The notes beneath the pieces were generated by a model, which did not search any database, was not told the origin of the DNA, and worked only from the letters and a program-made list of their open reading frames with translations. A stretch of 27,283 nucleotides of DNA, taken from positions 1 through 27,283 of the forward strand of contig CAMPGR010000034.1 in NCBI GenBank assembly GCA_946885605.1. Reading direction: 5' to 3'. The stretch comes from an uncultured Pseudomonadota bacterium. Lineage in GTDB: Bacteria; Pseudomonadota; Gammaproteobacteria; Burkholderiales; SG8-41. Positions 1 through 11,211 of this stretch are shown piece after piece; the stretch's first letter is position 1, and each line of letters starts with the position of its first letter. The position numbers and the translations under genes were made by a program.

Positions 1-87
1 TGGTGCCGGGAGAGGGGGTCGAACCCTCACGGTGTTGCCACCGCGGGATTTTGAGTCCCGTGCGTCTGCCAATTCCGCCATCCCGGC
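1..87 (-). tRNA. tRNA-Leu (anticodon CAA)
   Basis: Read on the minus strand this is a complete class II tRNA. The acceptor stem pairs GCCGGGA with TCCCGGC, followed by A and an encoded CCA whose complement is bases 1-3. The anticodon stem CGGGA/TCCCG encloses a CTCAAAA loop, giving anticodon CAA (plus-strand bases 51-53), which reads the leucine codon UUG. The T arm carries GGTTCGACC, and the long variable arm is typical of tRNA-Leu. The length with CCA is 87 nt, normal for this isoacceptor. It is transcribed away from queA. Confidence 0.97.
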
Positions 88-112
88 ACAGAGCGCATCA
101 CGCGAGGCGCTG

Positions 113-141
113 ATTATGGCGCAGTTGATTGCATGCCTCAA
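113..141 (-). promoter_or_regulatory. Sigma-70 promoter of tRNA-Leu
   Basis: On the minus strand a -35 element TTGAGG (bases 141-136) is followed after exactly 17 nt by a -10 element CATAAT (bases 118-113), which matches the consensus at five of six positions. Transcription would start near base 106, about 19 nt before the mature 5' end of the tRNA, a plausible leader. This is inferred from sequence alone. Confidence 0.6.
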
Positions 142-184
142 GGAATCATGTCGCACGTTGAGAAAGTTGCTCCGGGTTGGATAA

Positions 185-2801
<2,617 letters not shown>

Positions 2802-2861
2802 GATTCAAAACTTTCCGAATACCCGCGCGAGGCGGCGGGCACCACGACGGAGGCTACGACA

Positions 2862-3188
2862 GTGCTGATCAATGAAGCATGGGCGCAGGGTGCGGGCGCG
2901 GCGCCGGGCGGCGGACTCGAGAGCATGCTGATCATCGTGCTGATGTTCGTCGTGCTCTATTTCCTGATGATCCGCCCGCAGATGAAGCGCGCCAAGGAGC
3001 ACAAGGCCATGATCGAGGCGCTGCAGCGCGGCGACGAGGTGGTTACCGCAGGCGGCGTGCTCGGGCGTATCAACAAGATCAACGAGAACTACGTCACCCT
3101 GGAGGTCGCATCCAATGTCGAGATCCAGGTGCAGCGCCCCTCCGTCCAGCTCGTGTTGCCCAAGGGCACGCTCAAGAACATCCAGTAG
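2862..3188 (+). CDS. yajC: Sec translocon accessory subunit YajC
   Basis: This is a 108-residue single-pass inner-membrane protein of the SecDF-YajC complex (E. coli 110 residues). The membrane helix is at about residues 21-40 (SMLIIVLMFVVLYFLMIRPQ), followed by the family hallmark MIRPQMKRAKEHK and a small cytoplasmic domain with GDEVVTAGGVLGRI. The start is GTG, supported by the Shine-Dalgarno CGGAGG at 2848-2853, eight bases upstream. It follows tgt by 60 bp and precedes secD, the conserved order in proteobacteria. Confidence 0.96.
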   Translation: MLINEAWAQGAGAAPGGGLESMLIIVLMFVVLYFLMIRPQMKRAKEHKAMIEALQRGDEVVTAGGVLGRINKINENYVTLEVASNVEIQVQRPSVQLVLPKGTLKNIQ

Positions 3189-3246
3189 AACAGCACACAG
3201 TGTGAAATGAACGTCGGGCAGTGAACGTTCGAGCAGTGACTCAGGC

Positions 3247-3301
3247 CGCTGACCGCTAATCGCTCAACGCCAACACCCACTGCCGGCCGCTAACGGCTCA
3301 C
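3247..3301 (+). repeat. Degenerate heptamer repeats in the yajC-secD gap
   Basis: Four heptamers stand head to tail from 3247 to 3274: CGCTGAC, CGCTAAT, CGCTCAA and CGCCAAC. After 13 bases two more follow at 3288-3301: CGCTAAC and GGCTCAC. The consensus is roughly CGCTNAC. A related word, GCAGTGA, occurs twice just upstream. The 126-bp gap between yajC and secD is otherwise featureless, and no terminator is visible in it. Confidence 0.5.
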
Positions 3302-3314
3302 CGTTTATCCGAGT

Positions 3315-5201
3315 ATGAACCGCTATCCCCTCTGGAAGAACGTCATTATCGCCATCGCGCTCGTGGTCGGCTTCGTCTACACGCTGCCGAACTTCTACGG
3401 CGAGGTGCCCGCGGTGCAGGTTTCGCCGATCCGGCCCGGGCTCAAGGCCGATGCGGCCCTGGAAAAACGGGTCGAGGAAATACTGAAGGAGGCGAAGCTC
3501 CAGCCGACCGGTGTTTTCCTGGACCAGAGCGGCGTGAAGGCCCGGTTCGAGGACACCGAGACGCAGTTGAAGGCCAAGGACGTGTTGCAGGCGAAGCTTG
3601 GAAACGACTACGTCGTCGCGCTGAACCTTCTCCCGAACAGCCCGGCCTGGCTCACGGCGATTGGCGCGAAGCCGATGTACCTGGGCCTCGATCTGCGGGG
3701 CGGCGTCCATTTCCTGCTGCAGGTGGACATGAAGGCGGCGCTCGCGAAGAAGATGGACGCTTTCGTGGGTGACATCCGCGGCCTGCTGCGCGAGAAGCGC
3801 ATCCAGTATAGCGGCGTGACACACGAAGGGCAGACAGTTACGGTACGCTTCCGCGACGCTGCCACGCGCGACAAAGCCCTTCCCGAGATCCAGAAAACGC
3901 TGCCCGACCTCGACTTGAGGACGGTGGACGAGGGTAACGAGTACCACATTGTCGGCACCCTGAGGCCGGAAGCGCTGCGCCAGACGGAGAAGCTCGCGGT
4001 GGAGCAGAACATCACGACGCTGCGCAACCGCGTCAACGAGCTCGGCGTCGCGGAACCGATCATCCAGCAGCAGGGCAGCGACCGCATCGTGGTCCAGCTT
4101 CCCGGCGTGCAGGATACGGCGAAGGCGAAGGACATCCTGGGCCGCACGGCGACGCTGGAAGTGCGGATGGTCGAGGCGCACGCGAGCGACCCGTCGGTGA
4201 GGGACTACGACCCGCAGAAGATCCAGCAGGCGCTGAATGGCCAGGTGCCGTTCGGAACGGAGCTCTTTTTTCTGCAGCGCGATGGCCAGAAGGAGCCCTT
4301 GCTGTTGAGCCGGCAGGTGATCATCACCGGCGAACGGCTGACCGACGCCTCGCCCGGGTTCGACGCGACCGATAACCGTCCCATCGTGAGCGTCACGCTC
4401 GACGCTCAGGGCGCGCGTATCTTCCAGCAGGTGACGCGTGAAGCGGTGAAGCGCCGCATGGCGATCCTGCTCGTCGACCGCGGCAAGGCGGAAGTGCTGA
4501 CCGCGCCGGTGATCCAGTCCGAGCTGGGCGCGCGCTTCCAGATCACCGGCTTCCGCAGCACCGAGGAAACGAAGGATCTCGCGCTGCTGCTCCGTGCCGG
4601 CGCGCTCGCCGCACCGATGGAAATCGTCGAGGAACGTACGGTCGGCCCGTCGTTGGGCGCCGAGAACATCCGCATCGGCTTCAATTCGGCGCTCTACGGT
4701 TTTACCGCCATTTCGGTCTTCATGATCGCCTACTACGCGCTATTCGGCGTGATTTCCGTGCTGGCGCTCGCGGCGAACGTGCTCTTCCTCGTAGCGCTCC
4801 TGTCCATGCTGCAGGCAACGTTGACTCTTCCGGGCATGGCGGGCATCGCGCTCACCATCGGCATGGCGATCGACGCCAACGTGCTCATCAACGAGCGCAT
4901 CCGCGAGGAGTTGCGCAACGCCAACTCGCCGCACGCTGCGATCGCGGCGGGCTATGACCGCGCCTGGGGCACGATTCTCGATTCGAACGTGACGACGCTC
5001 ATCGCCGGGCTCGCCCTCTTCGCCTTCGGCTCGGGGCCGGTCAAGGGCTTTGCCGTCGTCCTGTGCCTGGGCATTCTCACGTCCATCTTCAGTGCCGTCA
5101 TGGTTTCGCGCGCTATTGCGAACCTTTATTACGGCCGCCGCCGCAGGCTCGAGTCGATCTCCATCGGCCAGATCTGGCGGCCGGCGGCGAGCAAGCGATG
5201 A
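3315..5201 (+). CDS. secD: Protein translocase subunit SecD
   Basis: SecD works with SecF in the inner membrane and uses the proton gradient to drive late steps of protein export through SecYEG. The 628-residue product (E. coli 615) has a first membrane helix at about residues 7-25 and the D1 motif LGLDLRGGVHFLLQVDM near residue 120. A large periplasmic P1 region follows, then five further membrane helices from about residue 450, including the conserved GMAIDANVLINERIREE. It starts 126 bp after yajC. Its stop overlaps the ATG of a 17-codon reading frame (ATGA at 5198) that lies before secF. Confidence 0.97.
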   Translation: MNRYPLWKNVIIAIALVVGFVYTLPNFYGEVPAVQVSPIRPGLKADAALEKRVEEILKEAKLQPTGVFLDQSGVKARFEDTETQLKAKDVLQAKLGNDYVVALNLLPNSPAWLTAIGAKPMYLGLDLRGGVHFLLQVDMKAALAKKMDAFVGDIRGLLREKRIQYSGVTHEGQTVTVRFRDAATRDKALPEIQKTLPDLDLRTVDEGNEYHIVGTLRPEALRQTEKLAVEQNITTLRNRVNELGVAEPIIQQQGSDRIVVQLPGVQDTAKAKDILGRTATLEVRMVEAHASDPSVRDYDPQKIQQALNGQVPFGTELFFLQRDGQKEPLLLSRQVIITGERLTDASPGFDATDNRPIVSVTLDAQGARIFQQVTREAVKRRMAILLVDRGKAEVLTAPVIQSELGARFQITGFRSTEETKDLALLLRAGALAAPMEIVEERTVGPSLGAENIRIGFNSALYGFTAISVFMIAYYALFGVISVLALAANVLFLVALLSMLQATLTLPGMAGIALTIGMAIDANVLINERIREELRNANSPHAAIAAGYDRAWGTILDSNVTTLIAGLALFAFGSGPVKGFAVVLCLGILTSIFSAVMVSRAIANLYYGRRRRLESISIGQIWRPAASKR

Positions 5202-5251
5202 ACCCGTTCAACCTTCCGTGTCCCGCGCCCGTACGCGGCGAAAGCGAATAG
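5198..5251 (+). CDS. Possible 17-codon coupling ORF between secD and secF
   Basis: An ATG overlapping the secD stop (ATGA) opens a 17-codon frame, MNPFNLPCPAPVRGESE, which ends in TAG five bases before the secF ATG. secF itself has no clear Shine-Dalgarno, so ribosomes leaving secD could read this short frame and re-initiate at secF. The peptide resembles nothing I know. It may be a chance reading frame. Confidence 0.2.
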   Translation: MNPFNLPCPAPVRGESE

Positions 5252-5255
5252 AGCC

Positions 5256-6194
5256 ATGGAATTTTTCCGCATCAAGCGCGACATCCCGTTCATGCGCTAC
5301 GCGCTTGTTTTCAACGTGATCTCCATCGTGACGTTCCTGATCGCGGTGGGCTCGCTTGGAACGCGCGGGCTGCACCTGGGGGTCGACTTCACCGGCGGCA
5401 CGGTGATAGAGGTCAACTATGCGCAGCCCGCCGAGCTCGACAAGGTGCGCGAAGCGCTTTCCCGGCTCGGCTTTACCGAGGCGAGCGTGCAGCACTTCGG
5501 CACGACACGCGACGTGCTGATCCGGCTTCCCGTCAAGCAGGGCGTGACGAGCGCCAAGCTCTCCGAACTCGTCATGCAGGAGCTGAAGAAGGAGGACGCG
5601 AGCGCCGAGGCGCGGCGCGTCGAGTTCGTCGGACCGCAGGTCGGGCGCGAGCTTTTCGAGAGCGGGGCGCTGGCGCTGCTCTTCGTCTGCGTCGGCATAG
5701 TGGTTTACCTCTGGTTCCGCTTCGAGTGGAAGTTCGGTGTCGCGGCGATCATCGCGAACCTGCACGACGTCGTGATCATCCTGGGCTTCTTCTCGATCTT
5801 CCAGTGGGAATTCTCGCTTCCCGTGCTTGCCGCCGTGCTCGCGATTCTCGGCTACTCGGTCAACGAGTCGGTCGTCGTCTTCGACCGGGTGCGGGAGACG
5901 TTCCGCACGCGCAGGATGCGCAATCGCAGCGTTCCGGAGATCATCGACCACGCGATCACGGCGACCATGTCGCGCACCATCATCACCCACGGCTCCACCC
6001 AGCTCATGGTGTGCTCGATGCTGATCTTCGGCGGCGAGACGCTGTTCTATTTTGCGCTCGCGCTCACGATCGGCATCTGCTTCGGCATCTATTCCTCGGT
6101 GCTGGTGGCGAGCCCGATCGTGATGTGGCTCGGCGTCTCGCGCGATGACCTCGCCAAGCCCGAGCGGAAGGCGGAACCGGAGGCGGTGGTCTAG
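5256..6194 (+). CDS. secF: Protein translocase subunit SecF
   Basis: SecF is the partner of SecD in the proton-driven export complex. The 312-residue protein (E. coli 323) has an N-terminal membrane helix at about residues 15-35, the motif LGVDFTGGTVIEV that mirrors the SecD D1 motif, and a small periplasmic domain. Five more helices follow from about residue 125, carrying GYSVNESVVVFDRVRE, the conserved TM4 region of the family. The ATG at 5256 aligns with the usual start (MEFFRIKRDIPFM). It is 54 bp after secD and 12 bp before the DedA gene. Confidence 0.97.
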   Translation: MEFFRIKRDIPFMRYALVFNVISIVTFLIAVGSLGTRGLHLGVDFTGGTVIEVNYAQPAELDKVREALSRLGFTEASVQHFGTTRDVLIRLPVKQGVTSAKLSELVMQELKKEDASAEARRVEFVGPQVGRELFESGALALLFVCVGIVVYLWFRFEWKFGVAAIIANLHDVVIILGFFSIFQWEFSLPVLAAVLAILGYSVNESVVVFDRVRETFRTRRMRNRSVPEIIDHAITATMSRTIITHGSTQLMVCSMLIFGGETLFYFALALTIGICFGIYSSVLVASPIVMWLGVSRDDLAKPERKAEPEAVV

Positions 6195-6206
6195 GCCGGG
6201 CGCCGC

Positions 6207-6857
6207 GTGGAACTCCTCGCCGCCTTAATCGACATCGTTCTCAACCTCGACCGCCACCTGCAATGGCTGGTGGCGAACTACGGGGTGTGGATCTACGCGA
6301 TCCTGTTTCTCATCATCTACTGCGAGACCGGGCTCGTGGTGACGCCCTTCCTGCCCGGGGATTCGCTGCTGTTCGTCGCGGGAGCGATTGCGGCGGGCGG
6401 GGACATGTACATCCATGCTCTGTTCGCGCTCCTCACGCTCGCTTCGTTCTCGGGGGACAACACCAACTTCTGGATCGGGCGCTTCGTCGGCCCGCGCGTC
6501 TTCACGCGTGAGAGGTCGTGGGCGTTCAACCCGGCGCACCTCGAACGCACGCGAGAGTTCTATGAGCGTCACGGCGGCAAGACGATCGTCATCGCCCGTT
6601 TCGTGCCGATCGTGCGCACCTTCGCGCCCTTCGTCGCCGGTATCGCGCGGATGCCCTACAGCCGTTTTCTCTTCTATAGCTTCGCTGGCAGCGTGTTCTG
6701 GATCGGCTCTCTCACCTTCGCCGGTTACTTCTTCGGAAACCTCCCTGTCGTGAAAGAGAACCTGAGCCTCGTCATCATCGGCATCGTGCTCCTCTCCATA
6801 ATGCCTGGCGTGGTCGAGTACCTGCGGAGCCGCGCGCGGCGAAAAGCCGCTGCCTGA
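6207..6857 (+). CDS. DedA/VTT-family inner-membrane protein
   Basis: This 216-residue multi-pass protein belongs to the DedA (SNARE-associated, VTT) family, linked to lipid scrambling, undecaprenyl-phosphate recycling and membrane homeostasis. The two diagnostic motifs are present: ETGLVVTPFLPGDSLLFVAG near residues 45-64 and ARFVPIVRTFAPFVAG near residues 131-146, whose acidic and arginine residues are essential in characterised members. Hydrophobic segments are visible at about 28-45, 55-90, 150-170 and 180-200, with a basic tail. The start is GTG at 6207, only 12 bp after secF, so it is probably the last gene of the queA-sec operon. Which DedA paralogue it is cannot be told from sequence alone. 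Confidence 0.9.
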   Translation: MELLAALIDIVLNLDRHLQWLVANYGVWIYAILFLIIYCETGLVVTPFLPGDSLLFVAGAIAAGGDMYIHALFALLTLASFSGDNTNFWIGRFVGPRVFTRERSWAFNPAHLERTREFYERHGGKTIVIARFVPIVRTFAPFVAGIARMPYSRFLFYSFAGSVFWIGSLTFAGYFFGNLPVVKENLSLVIIGIVLLSIMPGVVEYLRSRARRKAAA

Positions 6858-6934
6858 GCCTGGCGAGCCTATTTCGCACGTCCCGCTTCCGGGTCGAGCG
6901 ACCTGGATCACGCGGGTGAAGGGATCGTCTTCAA

Positions 6935-6957
6935 CGACGCGCACCGGATGCGTGTCG
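6935..6957. terminator. Hairpin between convergent genes
   Basis: A 9-bp stem (6935-6943 with 6949-6957, one G-T pair) closes a 5-base loop CCGGA. It lies seven bases beyond the cnoX stop on the minus strand and about 77 bases beyond the DedA gene stop. No T tract follows on either strand, so it is not a classical intrinsic terminator; it may stabilise 3' ends or act weakly. Confidence 0.3.
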
Positions 6958-6963
6958 CGCATG

Positions 6964-7815
6964 CTAATACATCGCGCTTGCCAGCCGTTTGCGGTACTCG
7001 CTCACGAGCTCTCCCTGATTCCCGAGCAGCGTGAAGATCTGCAGCATGGCCTTGCGCGCGATGTCGTCGCGGAAGGAGCGGTCGCGGCGCACGATCTCGA
7101 GGAGCTGATCGAGCGCCCCCCGGTAGTCCCCTTTCGCGGCGCGTAGATGCGCGAGCTGCAGGCGCGCTTCGAGATCGTCCGGATTGCGCTCGATGCGCTG
7201 CTCGAGCGCCTTCGCGTCCGGCGCCTGAGCTGCCGTCTCCGCGAATTCGATCCGCGAGCGCAGCGCCGAGACGCGCTCGTCCATCTGGGCAAGAGGGGAG
7301 AGCTTCTCGATAAGCGCCTTCGCCTCATCCAGGCGGCCAAGGTCGACCAGGATGCTCGCACTGTCCAGGAGGACGCGCTCGTTTCCCGGCTCCATTTCCA
7401 GCGCCCGGGCGAGCAGTTCGAGCGCCTTTTCGCCGTCGCGGCTCTCGCGATAAACCGCTCCCGCTTTGAGCCTCAGTTCCTCGGCGGGCGAGGGGATAAC
7501 CCGGTCGAGGAACTCGCGCACCTGCCGTTCCGGCAGCGCTCCGGAAAATTCGTCCACCACCTCGCCGCCGACGAACGCTTTCACGTTCGGAATCCCACGC
7601 ACGCCGTAGTGGGCAGCAAGTTCCTGGTTCTCGTCGGAGTTCACCTTGGCAAGCGTGAACCTGCCGCCGTACTCCGCTTCGAGCTTTTCGAGCACCGGGC
7701 CGAGGGCGCGGCACGGCGCGCACCACGGCGCCCAGAAATCCACGATGACTGGCTTTCTGAGCGAAGCCTCGACCACCAATTCCCTGAAGTTCTGCGTGGA
7801 TACATCGATCGACAC
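6964..7815 (-). CDS. cnoX: Thioredoxin-TPR co-chaperone (CnoX/YbbN type)
   Basis: The 283-residue protein matches the length of CnoX (E. coli 284), which holds unfolding proteins under oxidative stress and hands them to GroEL and DnaK. Residues 1-108 form a thioredoxin domain with a complete WCAPC active site (Cys32, Cys35) and the cis-proline in GIPNVKAF. The rest is alpha-helical tetratricopeptide-like repeats (for example KAGAVYRESRDGEKALELLARALEMEPGN). Unlike E. coli CnoX, which has lost one active-site cysteine, this version should be redox-active. The start is GTG with Shine-Dalgarno AAGGAA seven bases upstream. It is divergent from the antiporter gene. Confidence 0.88.
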   Translation of the reverse strand: MSIDVSTQNFRELVVEASLRKPVIVDFWAPWCAPCRALGPVLEKLEAEYGGRFTLAKVNSDENQELAAHYGVRGIPNVKAFVGGEVVDEFSGALPERQVREFLDRVIPSPAEELRLKAGAVYRESRDGEKALELLARALEMEPGNERVLLDSASILVDLGRLDEAKALIEKLSPLAQMDERVSALRSRIEFAETAAQAPDAKALEQRIERNPDDLEARLQLAHLRAAKGDYRGALDQLLEIVRRDRSFRDDIARKAMLQIFTLLGNQGELVSEYRKRLASAMY

Positions 7816-7840
7816 GTTGGCGTTCCTTTACGGTTGAATC

Positions 7841-7863
7841 GACCGTCCATTAATATGACGGTC
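7841..7863. promoter_or_regulatory. Operator-like inverted repeat, cnoX-cvrA divergent promoter
   Basis: Perfect 7-bp arms GACCGTC (7841-7847) and GACGGTC (7857-7863) flank the AT-rich 9-base spacer CATTAATAT. The site lies 26 bp upstream of cnoX. On the cnoX strand it overlaps a TTGACC -35-like hexamer. The symmetry suggests a dimeric regulator, but no regulator gene is adjacent, so its partner is unknown. Confidence 0.35.
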
Positions 7864-7900
7864 AAAAATACCTGCGACGCAACACGCGGCACCGTCGGGC

Positions 7901-7916
7901 GGGCTCGAACGAGCCC
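7901..7916. promoter_or_regulatory. 16-bp near-palindrome upstream of the antiporter gene
   Basis: GGGCTCG (7901-7907) and CGAGCCC (7910-7916) are perfect inverted arms around AA. The site lies 57 bp before the antiporter ATG. As RNA it could form a short GC-rich hairpin in the leader; as DNA it could be a protein-binding site. The neighbouring bases give no clear -10 or -35. Confidence 0.3.
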
Positions 7917-7972
7917 TGCGATAGGTTGTACCGACCGCTGCGAAAGCCGTTGGTTGCGGCGGCCGAACCACA

Positions 7973-9691
7973 ATGGAAGCTTCCAACCAGATAATATTCT
8001 TCGGCTCGCTGCTGATCCTCGCCAGCATATTGGCGAGCGTCTTCTCGTCCCGTTTCGGCGCGCCGATCCTGCTGGTGTTCCTCGTGCTCGGCATGCTGGC
8101 CGGGGAGGACGGCCCCGGCGGCATCCACTTCAACGATTTTCAACTCGCCTACCTCGGCAGCACGCTCGCGCTCGCCATCATCCTGCTCGACGGTGGCATG
8201 CGGACGAGCGCGGACAGCTTCCGCGTGGCCCTGCGTCCTGCGCTGACGCTCGCGACACTCGGTGTGGTGCTCACCGCCGCGATCACGGGCGCCTTTGCGG
8301 CGTGGATTTTCGACCTGCACTGGATGCATGGCCTGCTGCTCGGCTCGATCGTCGGCTCGACGGACGCCGCCGCGGTATTTGCCCTGCTTCACGCGCGAGG
8401 CATGGAGTTGAAGCAGCGGGTGGCGGCCACCCTGGAAGTCGAGTCGGGCAGCAACGATCCGATGGCGGTGTTCCTGGTCGTCGTGCTGATCGAAGCGATT
8501 GCCGCGGGACAGACCGGCCTGTCGTGGACCATCGCCGCTGAGTTCGTGAAGCAGATGAGTCTGGGCGCGGTCGGCGGAGTGCTCGGGGGCCGGCTCCTCG
8601 TGTGGTTCATCAATCATCTCACGCTCGAGACGGGGCTCTACCCGCTGCTCGCCATCGCTGGCGGCATCAGTATCTATGGCGCGGTGACGGTAGCGGGCGG
8701 CAGCGGCTTAATCGCCATCAACCTGACGGGAATCATCCTCGGAAATGCGCAGCTTCAGGCGATGCAGAACATCCTCCGGGTCAACGACGGGATGGCGTGG
8801 CTCTCCCAGATCATGATGTTCCTGATGCTCGGCCTGCTCGTAACGCCCTCCGAAATCCGCCCCATTGCCTTGCCCGCGCTGGGGGTGGCCTTTGCGCTCA
8901 TGCTGGTGGCGCGGCCGGTTGCGGTGTTCGTGTGTCTCCTGCCGTTTCGCTTCCCGTGGCGCGAACAGCTCTTCATCGCGTGGGTCGGCCTGCGCGGCGC
9001 GGTGCCGATCATTCTCGCAACCTTTCCCCTGCTCGCAGGGATCGAGAATGCGATGGCGTACTTCAACATTACCTTCATCGTGGTCCTGTTGTCGCTCGTG
9101 CTCCAGGGATGGACCATCGCGCCGCTTGCGCGCCTGCTGGGCCTCGAAGTGCCGCCCAAGGCGAAGCCGATGCAGTACATCGACCTCGACATTCCGGGGC
9201 AATTCTCCCACGATCTCCTCGGTTACCAGCTCGAGCCGGACAGCATCGCGGTAGCCAAGCATCCCGGGCAGCTGCCGCTGCCCCAGGACGTGGAAATTGC
9301 CGCCGTCATACGCGGCACGCATGTCATGAAACTCGACCACGTGGAAGCTTTTCAGCCCGGAGATTACGTTTACGTACTCGCGATCCCGGAACACGTCGAA
9401 GCATTGAACCGGATGTTCGGCGTCGCGCACGGCCCCGCACGCCTCGAAGAGCATCGCTTCTTCGGCGACTTCGTGCTCGACGGCGATGCGCGCGTGGCCG
9501 ACGTCGAAGCGGTCTACAACCTCGGGCTCAATTACCGCGACAGCGACGAAACGCTGGCCGCGTTTCTGGCCCACCAGTTCCGGGGGAGCCCCGTAGTCGG
9601 CGACCGGTTGCGCTCCCACGGCGTGGAGCTCGTGGTGCGCGCAGTGGAGAAAGGCATCGTCACGCGCGTCGGCCTCAAGCTGCACGACTGA
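7973..9691 (+). CDS. cvrA: CvrA/NhaP2-type K+(Na+)/H+ antiporter
   Basis: This 572-residue CPA1 antiporter matches CvrA/NhaP2 (E. coli 578), which expels K+ or Na+ in exchange for protons and supports volume and ion control at low osmolarity. Residues 1 to about 390 contain about 12 membrane helices with ILLDGGMRTS, GSTDAAAVFALL and ESGSNDPMAVFLVVVLIE; the adjacent Asn-Asp of ESGSND is the ion-binding site of the family. Residues about 400-480 resemble an RCK_C (TrkA_C) regulatory domain, and about 485-570 a CorC_HlyC domain, the full CvrA architecture. It is divergent from cnoX and convergent with purB, with 28 bp between the stops. That gap holds a very short inverted repeat (9704-9716) too weak to call a terminator. 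Confidence 0.92.
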   Translation: MEASNQIIFFGSLLILASILASVFSSRFGAPILLVFLVLGMLAGEDGPGGIHFNDFQLAYLGSTLALAIILLDGGMRTSADSFRVALRPALTLATLGVVLTAAITGAFAAWIFDLHWMHGLLLGSIVGSTDAAAVFALLHARGMELKQRVAATLEVESGSNDPMAVFLVVVLIEAIAAGQTGLSWTIAAEFVKQMSLGAVGGVLGGRLLVWFINHLTLETGLYPLLAIAGGISIYGAVTVAGGSGLIAINLTGIILGNAQLQAMQNILRVNDGMAWLSQIMMFLMLGLLVTPSEIRPIALPALGVAFALMLVARPVAVFVCLLPFRFPWREQLFIAWVGLRGAVPIILATFPLLAGIENAMAYFNITFIVVLLSLVLQGWTIAPLARLLGLEVPPKAKPMQYIDLDIPGQFSHDLLGYQLEPDSIAVAKHPGQLPLPQDVEIAAVIRGTHVMKLDHVEAFQPGDYVYVLAIPEHVEALNRMFGVAHGPARLEEHRFFGDFVLDGDARVADVEAVYNLGLNYRDSDETLAAFLAHQFRGSPVVGDRLRSHGVELVVRAVEKGIVTRVGLKLHD

Positions 9692-9719
9692 GCGCGCCGG
9701 GACCTCGCGACGCGAGAGC

Positions 9720-11132
<1,413 letters not shown>

Positions 11133-11148
11133 TCACGCTGCCCCGCAA

Positions 11149-11178
11149 TTGAACCTGCAGCGCGGTTGAGCCTAGAAT
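11149..11178 (+). promoter_or_regulatory. Sigma-70 promoter of the Bug receptor-MmgE/PrpD operon
   Basis: A -35 element TTGAAC (11149-11154) is followed after 18 bases by a -10 element TAGAAT (11173-11178) that matches five of six consensus positions. Transcription would start near 11185, about 27 bases ahead of the ATG at 11212, leaving room for the strong GAGGAG ribosome site at 11201-11206. Confidence 0.5.
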
Positions 11179-11211
11179 CCGGGGCGGCGATCCCGACAAA
11201 GAGGAGTTACG

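Noticed and set aside
9704..9716. CTCGCG-A-CGCGAG as a terminator between the antiporter gene and purB
   Set aside because: With a one-base centre it cannot form a full hairpin, and no T tract follows. It is too short to support a call.
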